A stretch of 64,000 nt of DNA, taken from the NCBI GenBank assembly GCA_028283655.1, contig JAPWKE010000003.1, positions 2,604,001 to 2,668,000 on the forward strand, read 5' to 3'. The position numbers and the translations under genes are program-made. The notes under the pieces are model-generated. The model saw only the letters and a program-made list of their open reading frames with translations. It searched no databases and was not told the origin of the DNA. Shown in pieces: positions 57,801-64,000 of this stretch. Position 1 is the stretch's first letter. Every line of letters starts with the position of its first letter. The stretch comes from Acidobacteriaceae bacterium (lineage in GTDB: Bacteria > Acidobacteriota > Terriglobia > Terriglobales > Acidobacteriaceae).

Positions 57801-60800
57801 CGCTCCTGACGCCACAGAAACGAACAGCGCAGAAGCGCGTCAACGCCTGCTCACTCTAGCCAATCGACCTGTCACCGCAGCACTGATAGAAAGCCTTACA
57901 GCACAGGCAGTGGCTTCGAATCCGACGCTGGCAAGCTTGTCCTTGCGCGCTGATGTTCTCACCGCAAAAGGCCACGCCGAAGAGATTGCAGAACCTACCA
58001 CCCGAGCCATTGCGCAGGCTAAAACCTCAGCACAGCTCGCAGAACTCGCTTCCTTCGCCGCGGACCACACGCTCCCTGCACTTCAAGTTGACGCGCTGCA
58101 ACGCGAAGCCAGCCTCACCACCGACCCAGCCGAGCGAATCGTGTTGCAGTATCAGGTTGCAGGTCTCTACGTTGACCAGCACGACACAGCAGCAGCACAA
58201 CGAGTCATCGACACCACGTATGCAACGAACTCCAAACTCATCGGCGTTGTCCGCTCCACCGTCGATTTTGATTGGAACCACGGTCAGCAGGCACGCGCGG
58301 TCTCCATTCTGCTGGAAGCTTCCCACGCCGCCAATGCCACGCTGGCCCATGACTTTCTCCTCGAAGCGATCGACAAGTCCAACCACAGTGGCGACTACGC
58401 AGGAGCTCGCAAACTACTGCAGCCGCTGCTGGCTGCAGATCGTTTCAATCCGCTATATCTGAATTTGCAAGCGCAGAGCTTCTCTCTTGCCCATGACGAC
58501 GCCGGGGTTCGCGATCTCTACGTTCAGACCTTGCAGGCGTTGAAGGAGTCCACGTTTGCGGCTCCGGAAAAGCGGAACAAGACCGCTCTCTTCCGCCAGA
58601 GCCTTATCCCTGCGCTAAGCAATCTCAAGGATTACCCCGCGGCAATGGAGCAGCACATCGCGCTGCTCTCTGCGTTCCCGGAGGATGCGTCGACGCTGCA
58701 GAACGCGATCTCCTATGCGCGTGAACACCATCGCGAAGAACAGTTCCTCAACTTCCTGAAGCAAACTACCGTAGCCTCACCGCGTGACTCCCGCTTCTTC
58801 ATCGACCTTGCGCAGGTTGACGTTGCGTTCGGCGATAACACCGGCGCACTGGACGCGTACAGCAAAGCGATTGCGATCCGTGCAGACCGCTCAGATCTCT
58901 TCATCGCACGCGCAGAGCTTGAAGAACGCTCGCAGAACTACGACGCGGCCTGCGCCGACTACGAGCGCATCTTCCATCTCACCTATAACGATCCGCAGTG
59001 GATGGAGAAGTCCGCTCTCGCGCGTGCCCGACAGGGTAAGCCTGACCTGGCCGTAACAGCGTTGAAGGCCGCCTACCTTGACGGACGCAAACCGACAGCC
59101 GCAGCAAACTTCACCGTCGCCCGGCAGCTTGCTGACTGGAATCTCCTTCCCCAGGCCAATACCTTCGCCGCAAAAGCAGTAGAACTGGCTGGCGACGATC
59201 TTGTCGCCGGTTGGCAGTACAACAGCGATGCTCTCTTCTACGTCACGCTGCTGGCCCGCCAACGCAGAGCGGCAGAGGCCATCGCCACCGTCACGCACCT
59301 GCGCGACAACACGATCTCGGCTTCGTCGTTCTCTCCTCACCTGCTTGCCGAGCAAGCCGGGAAGCAAGGCATTGCAGCCGTTGCAAACGCAGAGTGGCGC
59401 CGCCGTCAACTCGAGGCGCGTAAGCAGGCTGCGATCAGTACATACGCTGCCTCCATTCGCACAGTCGCCGAAGTTGCCGCTCGCCTCTATACGCCGGAGG
59501 AGCAAACGACCTTCGCTACCTGGCTTGATGGCGAGTACAAGAAAACCGACACCGACGCCCGTGTGCACATCTGGATCCCCGCCGCAGCAGCAGCCAACTT
59601 TAAGGGCCGCGAAGCTGCGTGGAGACGCGACATTCTGCTTCATGCCGGAGGCGATACCGCCGCAGCGCAACTCAGCCAGTACAACGACCTCGAAGTCTCG
59701 CGCATGAACTTTGCGTCACTCGCCGAAACGCTCGATACGTACGCCGCGCAGCTCTCCCCCAGGGATCAGCCCTCCGTGCTGTCCCTTGCCGCCAAGGCGT
59801 GGAAGCAGGCCGCAAATCCTCAACGAGAGGCCGCAGACCTTCAGACGTTGGTGGTTCGCCACAATGAGCAGGCGATGCAAGAGCGTCTCTTCGAGCTTTA
59901 TCTCCACGGCGACACCTCCGCGCTTATCGCGCTGGCAGGAAGCTCGAACCGCGGGCTGGCCGATGCGGTGACAAACTTCACGTTGGCCCATGGCGAAGCC
60001 AAACTCACCATGCAGGCGCTTGCTGCTATTCCGAACCGTAACCCGGTGTGGCACTCCGCCACCAGAGCCCTCGCAGGCATGTATCTCGACCAGGATCCTG
60101 CGGCAACGACAGCATCGTTCGACGCCGCACTCGGTTCACAGAGCATCGAAGCCCAGTTGGCGCATCATCCTGACAAGCAGCAGCAGTTGGTGGGCGAGCC
60201 GTGGTTCAACTACAGTTCGCGCTTCGGCCTCTTCCTTGCGCTCAAGCCGCAACCCGCGCATGAGTCAGAGGACTTTATCCCTGCAGTTCTCGAACAGGCC
60301 CCATCTGACCCTGCCAGCTATAACGCTTTGGCAGGGACGTATCTTGAGGCGCACAACCTTGCCGCCGCCATCACGGAGTACCGTCATGCGCTCGAGTTAG
60401 CTCCCGAAGACCCAACGCCGCTCGCCTCCATCGCCAGAGCCCAGATGGAAGCTGGCCACCGCGATGAGGCATTGAGTACGTATCGAGAGGCGCTGAGCTT
60501 GCTACGCGCTCTCGTCGACACTCATACGGTTCCAGAAGCGTTCTGGACGACCTTCGCAAGCATCGCTTCAGACGCTGACGCCTACAAGCTTGGCAATGAT
60601 CTGCGGCCGAGTATGAATGCAGTGCTCGTCGCCTATCTCCGCAAGAATGGCACCTATCGCGCGGAGGAGCTGCTCCAATCCGCCTGGGATTCGAGCTCCA
60701 GCCAGGATTCGCAGAGCGCCATGACATGGATACTGGCGCTCATTCATGAGATTCCGGCAGACGAGCGCTACACCGAGCTCGACTGGGTCAACGCCACGCT

Positions 60801-62232
60801 GCCGCTATCGAACGCGCAAAAGGATTTGCTCTTCCGCACGCAGCTTGCGTTACTCCGCTCTACCAACGCCTCCTCTCAGTCGTATCAACTGCAGACGCTT
60901 CTGCATACGTACGCCCTCTGGCTGCTGAAGCAGCACCGTACGGCGGATGCGGCTACACTTCTCCAAACTGTCGCGGCTGCGAAGCGTAACGACGACAACA
61001 TTGCAGACGCTTTCCTTCTGCTGGCCGCACAACAATCCAATCTGCCCGCACTCCTTGAACGCTTCCTCACCTCGCCTGCAGACGCGCCCTCTCTGAGCAC
61101 GCTATCGAGCACCGCAAATACGCTTCGGCTACAGAAGGACTACGCGAACGGCCGCCTGCTGCTCGAGTTTGTCTTCGCACGCAAGCTTGAACAAGGGGAG
61201 ATCGAAGATGCGGACTACCTCGCACTCGCGCAATCCCGCCTGGACAACAACGATCTTCCGGCGGCCCTTTCGCTCCTGCATACCTTCACTGACCAGGGCG
61301 ACTTCTACGCGAACCTCGATCAGGCGGCCTCTCTGCTAGAGCGTTCTAACCGGCCTGCCGAGGCGATAGCGTTCCTGAAGCCGCTCGCACAAGGCTCTCC
61401 GTGGAACGCCGCGACACAAATACGTCTGGCGAACGCGCTCAAAGCCTCCCACTCTAACGAAGCAGAGACGACGCTCACCGCCGTCGCCGCCAACCAGCAG
61501 TCTCCTTACGAGCTTCGAGCGGAAGCCGCGCTTTCTCTCAGCAGCCTTTCCAAGGCGAAGCACTTTGAGGCCGCCGAGCTTACATGGCTCGCCTCCTCCA
61601 ACCGCTCTGCCGCAGAGCTGCCCGCAAACTTCGTTTACGCGCGTTTTATCTCAACGCAAACTGCCGCACCGGACAAGGTCATCTCCGTACTGCGCGAGAC
61701 CATCCTCTCCGCCCCCGCTTCGATAGGCGAAGCCATCCGGCTACGGCTCTTCCAGGCCTACGCAAGCTCCGGGCATAACTCCGCAGCGCGAACAGCCATT
61801 GAACCGGTGCTGAGCGCTCATCCTTCGCTGCTGACAACGTCAACGACAAGCGACTCGGACGACAGTACCGCCAACGAAGACACCACGACCGCCGCTCCAG
61901 CGAGCCCAACGCTCGCTGCGCTCGCCAACCCCTTTAGCTTCGAGTCGCAAATCACGTCACCAGCCGCTCAAGCAGAACTACTTCTTACGCTGGCTGAGGT
62001 CGATCGCCAAACCTCGCAACCAAGCCTCGCGATCCGCGACCTGCAGGCAGCACTGGAGCTTCCCCTGAGCGCAGCAAGAGCCAGCAAAATTCGTGCACAG
62101 ATTGACGAGCTGCAAGCAGCCGAAGAGCTCAAAAACCTGAACATCGAACGGCGTCCGGTCATCCAGCCGTCCGTCACGCAAACCGCCTCCGTTCGCCCCC
62201 GCCTGACCGCACTTCCCGAGGTCCGCCAATGA
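54805..62232 (+). CDS. Giant exported TPR protein (about 2475 aa)
   Basis: The start is a TTG at 54805 with a perfect AGGAGG 6 nt upstream; the in-frame ATG at 54769 lies further inside the preceding gene and lacks one. A signal-like N-terminus follows (KPFLRKTTRSKITRAALL, hydrophobic, ending VVAHA). Almost the whole protein is helical and Ala/Leu-rich with TPR units throughout, such as DPQMYERLAEFLQQNNLADQQEAVYQQAI, DRSDLFIARAELEERSQNYDAACADYERIF and DPASYNALAGTYLEAHNLAAAITEYRHALELAPED. A low-complexity Ser/Thr/Asp stretch lies near the C-terminus (TSTTSDSDDSTANEDTTT). No enzyme domain is seen. It probably serves as a periplasmic scaffold for the VIT/vWA and propeller partners. The frame is open for over 7.4 kb with no sign of frameshift. 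Confidence 0.85.
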   Translation: MNSFPKPFLRKTTRSKITRAALLASATALAATAVVAHADFPAWMQSVVSASAIEDALFRAMQIPHARTLYPRPPAEAKKHLDSLLSSKSNEAELYALRAHTEEQALDFSGAERDWKAFVEHSASGQAKMSARFELASYYERRNQAEPQIAALEAAASEPSPATESFQKADTQAAWHAYERALSAARTQGLGDDALIAIHRARIARYPQEPAARAALLKELLRAQRFADAQQLIDEYKTAFPADTSFPLRASALLAFDQNTPDATQRALALFDQSFAPLWDATLVQSYSDLLTATHHTHAAIADARARLLKNPDDLRSAALLFDLFAQSGKLDTAINTLAQYASSKQQRKAAWTPDELYTFATLLDRAHQPADAARFAYALASSQGKLSGNSATPEEAGLAALIHLLLANSETPIALGSGNLSILFDIAQTDRGPGYLNGVLSLWMNSVSPASEFRSEEAQAVPYFHRAKAAELLQVLDTRFPQSSQRAELHAALIHALQIYSQDDAVLQQGKQFLEDFPQSPARLEIALTLADIDARKNDTKSEFALYDKLLAELGAKLNGYPLTAASSASQTSSTADASPIETPPAQGINLSALQLEQSLNVPVATPAAVAIGQQYKSVLDRYLSRLTSAGQIAAALELLRHELDRNPNDPQMYERLAEFLQQNNLADQQEAVYQQAISRFGGTGFYDKLARFYLRQRKQTEFDALSRRVVDIFRGTELESYFANVNRTWPQEYLELNIYAHERFPHDLVFVRNLLNAYQTRDTADSTAYEVLLRQHWQDTNDLHNAFFEMLSHSGRMDDERSQLQALLPNAKAASENPAAARELAEIQLWQSHFETAAPLLSQLADQYPADISVGEQAVSVFRSLAYLDPQQVQRAATIAQHLVLAEPTNLDRLATVGDIFADSTNPSLGLDPAKQIAQAAPFWQRMPSIQPGIPDGYLQAATIFWDYFQFDDALGQINAARAHFHSPSLYAYQAGAIYENQHDESKAVAEYVAAVTAPDATETNSAEARQRLLTLANRPVTAALIESLTAQAVASNPTLASLSLRADVLTAKGHAEEIAEPTTRAIAQAKTSAQLAELASFAADHTLPALQVDALQREASLTTDPAERIVLQYQVAGLYVDQHDTAAAQRVIDTTYATNSKLIGVVRSTVDFDWNHGQQARAVSILLEASHAANATLAHDFLLEAIDKSNHSGDYAGARKLLQPLLAADRFNPLYLNLQAQSFSLAHDDAGVRDLYVQTLQALKESTFAAPEKRNKTALFRQSLIPALSNLKDYPAAMEQHIALLSAFPEDASTLQNAISYAREHHREEQFLNFLKQTTVASPRDSRFFIDLAQVDVAFGDNTGALDAYSKAIAIRADRSDLFIARAELEERSQNYDAACADYERIFHLTYNDPQWMEKSALARARQGKPDLAVTALKAAYLDGRKPTAAANFTVARQLADWNLLPQANTFAAKAVELAGDDLVAGWQYNSDALFYVTLLARQRRAAEAIATVTHLRDNTISASSFSPHLLAEQAGKQGIAAVANAEWRRRQLEARKQAAISTYAASIRTVAEVAARLYTPEEQTTFATWLDGEYKKTDTDARVHIWIPAAAAANFKGREAAWRRDILLHAGGDTAAAQLSQYNDLEVSRMNFASLAETLDTYAAQLSPRDQPSVLSLAAKAWKQAANPQREAADLQTLVVRHNEQAMQERLFELYLHGDTSALIALAGSSNRGLADAVTNFTLAHGEAKLTMQALAAIPNRNPVWHSATRALAGMYLDQDPAATTASFDAALGSQSIEAQLAHHPDKQQQLVGEPWFNYSSRFGLFLALKPQPAHESEDFIPAVLEQAPSDPASYNALAGTYLEAHNLAAAITEYRHALELAPEDPTPLASIARAQMEAGHRDEALSTYREALSLLRALVDTHTVPEAFWTTFASIASDADAYKLGNDLRPSMNAVLVAYLRKNGTYRAEELLQSAWDSSSSQDSQSAMTWILALIHEIPADERYTELDWVNATLPLSNAQKDLLFRTQLALLRSTNASSQSYQLQTLLHTYALWLLKQHRTADAATLLQTVAAAKRNDDNIADAFLLLAAQQSNLPALLERFLTSPADAPSLSTLSSTANTLRLQKDYANGRLLLEFVFARKLEQGEIEDADYLALAQSRLDNNDLPAALSLLHTFTDQGDFYANLDQAASLLERSNRPAEAIAFLKPLAQGSPWNAATQIRLANALKASHSNEAETTLTAVAANQQSPYELRAEAALSLSSLSKAKHFEAAELTWLASSNRSAAELPANFVYARFISTQTAAPDKVISVLRETILSAPASIGEAIRLRLFQAYASSGHNSAARTAIEPVLSAHPSLLTTSTTSDSDDSTANEDTTTAAPASPTLAALANPFSFESQITSPAAQAELLLTLAEVDRQTSQPSLAIRDLQAALELPLSAARASKIRAQIDELQAAEELKNLNIERRPVIQPSVTQTASVRPRLTALPEVRQ

Positions 62233-63989
62233 CGCCTCTACGCCGCATCACGCTCTTCGCCCTGCTGCTCGCAGCGGCTGCCGGAATCGGCTACGCCGCG
62301 TTCCAACTCACGGTTGCGCCCGCTCCTTCGCTGACGAGCTACGCACCTTCCGGAGCGCTGCTCACGATCGAGTCGCCAGACTTCTCTTCCCTGCTCCACG
62401 CCTGGAACCACTCTGCCGAACAGCAGCGCTGGCTGAAGAGCAGTGATTACGAGTCCTTCTCTCGTTCGCGTCTCTTCGATAGGCTTTCCGACGCTCAACA
62501 GCAGTTCGCCACCGTCGCGGGCCTTCCCCCGGACACACAGTTCCTTCAGGCTGTCGCGGGTTCGCAAAGCCTCTTCGCCTGGTACGACATTGGCAAGCTG
62601 CAGTTTCTGTACATCACACGCATGCCGCCAGGAGGAGCCGAGCACACGCCGTTGCTCGCACTCCGCGACAAGTTCCAGCAGCGTCAGGCGGGTGGCGTCA
62701 CCTTCTACGTCCGCTCCTCTGCGGATGCCGCATCCGGGGACACAAGCGACGCCTCCTCCGATACAGGTGCTGCGAGCACCGATGAGCACACTGTCGCGTT
62801 TGCCGTTCGAGGAGAGTACCTTCTGCTTGCCACCCGCGAGGACCTGCTGGCATCAGCCCTTGAGCAGATGGCGCACCCCTCAGCCCACACGCTCGCCAGT
62901 GATCCCTGGTACGCCGAAGCAGTCGCCGAAGCCAAAGAAAAACCGGGCGATCTGCGCCTTGTGCTCAACTTGAAATCCGTAACGCACTCACCCTACTTCC
63001 AGAGCTACTGGGTGCAGCGGAACATCACCGAGATGCGCCGTTACAAAGCCAGCGTCAGCGATCTTTATCGCGGCGATGGAGTCTTCCGGGAAGAGCGTTT
63101 TCTTCTCAAAGCGCAGGACACGCAAAGCACGCAGGATGTCGACCTATCCCCGGTAATGCACTTTCTTCCTGTCGGCGTGGTGTATCGCGCGGTAGCGGCA
63201 CCCACTACCGCCCAGGTGCTCGCGGAGCTCAATGACAAGCTGCTGAAGCGTGGCGCAGCCAACATCGAAGACACGCATATCGCGCCCGTCGCGGCACAGA
63301 GTGTTCCGATGGCCGGTGACGCGAACGACTTCGACAACCGCATCGACGCGCCGGAAGCCCAGTTCTCGCAGCCAGACGCCACAACGCTGCAGCCGTTGCT
63401 CGACCACGATACGCCCGTTGCGATGCTCTCCCTCTCTTCCGCCGCAGCACTCGGGGAGCGCAAGCAAGGCCTCTTTCAGACAGTGCAAACCGGCGTCGTT
63501 CTCAGCATGAACAAGCCCTGCGATGCAGAAGCCTGGAAGCACGCCCTGACCACAACGCTCGCTCCACGCATCTCCGCCAATGAAGAGTCCTTGCATTGGA
63601 GCGCGCAATCCAAAGACAGCGCACAGTGGTTTCATCTCGACGGCCCGTTACCGCTCGCCTTCGCAGCCCAGGGCAACAACTGCCTCATCGCCTCCGACGA
63701 CGCCTCTTTGCTGGCAATGCTCTCCGCTCCCTCCGGCTCCCATCCTGAGGCGGTTACGGCCAGCGTTGCAGCAGGTTTCTCCCACGAAGCGCAGAAAACG
63801 CCCTTGCGTAAACTTCTCGCGCGTCTCGACGGCAGCAACGGCTCAGGCGGTCAACCGTCCTTCTTCTCAGGCAACATGGTCAGCCTTAGCAAGACCTTCT
63901 CCACCCTGCAGAACGAGACGTTCACGGAATCGCAAAGCTCTCCGACACTGACGCGCCAGACCGTCACCTACGTATGGCGAAAGCCTTGA
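62229..63989 (+). CDS. Membrane-anchored protein of unknown function (DUF3352-like)
   Basis: 586 residues, starting in the stop of the TPR gene (ATGA). An N-terminal membrane segment (RITLFALLLAAAAGIGYAAFQL) anchors a large periplasmic part. SLTSYAPSGALLTIESPDFSSLLHAWNHS, followed by repeated statements of the type FAVRGEYLLLATREDLLASALEQM and AAQGNNCLIASDDASLLAMLSA, resembles proteins of the DUF3352 type, in which two similar halves each have this pattern; this is a resemblance judged by eye. No catalytic motif is seen. A Ser/Asp/Ala-rich linker lies at about 160-180. It is the last gene of the operon within the window; 11 bp remain after the stop. Confidence 0.75.
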   Translation: MTPLRRITLFALLLAAAAGIGYAAFQLTVAPAPSLTSYAPSGALLTIESPDFSSLLHAWNHSAEQQRWLKSSDYESFSRSRLFDRLSDAQQQFATVAGLPPDTQFLQAVAGSQSLFAWYDIGKLQFLYITRMPPGGAEHTPLLALRDKFQQRQAGGVTFYVRSSADAASGDTSDASSDTGAASTDEHTVAFAVRGEYLLLATREDLLASALEQMAHPSAHTLASDPWYAEAVAEAKEKPGDLRLVLNLKSVTHSPYFQSYWVQRNITEMRRYKASVSDLYRGDGVFREERFLLKAQDTQSTQDVDLSPVMHFLPVGVVYRAVAAPTTAQVLAELNDKLLKRGAANIEDTHIAPVAAQSVPMAGDANDFDNRIDAPEAQFSQPDATTLQPLLDHDTPVAMLSLSSAAALGERKQGLFQTVQTGVVLSMNKPCDAEAWKHALTTTLAPRISANEESLHWSAQSKDSAQWFHLDGPLPLAFAAQGNNCLIASDDASLLAMLSAPSGSHPEAVTASVAAGFSHEAQKTPLRKLLARLDGSNGSGGQPSFFSGNMVSLSKTFSTLQNETFTESQSSPTLTRQTVTYVWRKP

Positions 63990-64000
63990 TGCAGGATTGC

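Overview
The window looks like chromosomal DNA of an Acidobacteriota bacterium, probably Terriglobia/Acidobacteriaceae (Terriglobus/Granulicella/Edaphobacter-like). The evidence is family content: large TonB-dependent receptors with an N-terminal carboxypeptidase-regulatory-like domain, a Planctomycete-type cytochrome (PSD1)/DUF1501 pair, a sulfatase, chitin enzymes, and a single 16S-Ile-Ala-23S-5S rRNA operon. No database search was possible, so this is inference from sequence reading.

Layout. (1) 1-9.6 kb, minus strand: a sulfatase with its own terminator, then a PSD1 multi-haem protein, a DUF1501 protein and a TonB-dependent receptor that runs off the left edge. Each of the three transcription blocks is preceded by a tiny cysteine-rich ORF. 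The one before the receptor has three consecutive Cys codons and is followed by an intrinsic terminator, which is the layout of a cysteine-responsive attenuator. (2) 10.2-17.4 kb: a glycan island on both strands, with three GT4-type glycosyltransferases, one GT2, one DXD sugar transferase and one ABC exporter. (3) 17.5-30.6 kb, minus strand: a probable chitin/aminosugar locus. It contains an APC permease, PfkB kinase and HSL-type esterase operon, a ROK regulator, a secreted GH18 chitinase with CBM and FnIII domains, a TonB receptor and a GH20 hexosaminidase. (4) 30.7-43.8 kb, plus strand: a complete type I-C CRISPR-Cas system (cas3-cas5d-cas8c-cas7-cas4-cas1-cas2) followed by a leader and an array of 71 repeats plus a decayed terminal one (71 spacers).

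(5) 43.9-49.9 kb, minus strand: the rRNA operon, facing the array head-on across a bidirectional terminator. (6) 50.5-64.0 kb, plus strand: a four-gene operon with overlapping genes. It encodes a membrane-anchored beta-propeller, a VIT+vWA protein, a giant (about 2475 aa) exported TPR protein and a membrane-anchored protein of unknown function. It looks like one envelope machine or sensor whose role I cannot name.

The most interesting items are the Cys-codon leader ORFs next to sulfur-related genes, the overlapping four-gene envelope operon, and structure inside the CRISPR array: a spacer that is itself an intrinsic terminator, spacer pairs that overlap the same target, and a last repeat that has become a perfect hairpin.
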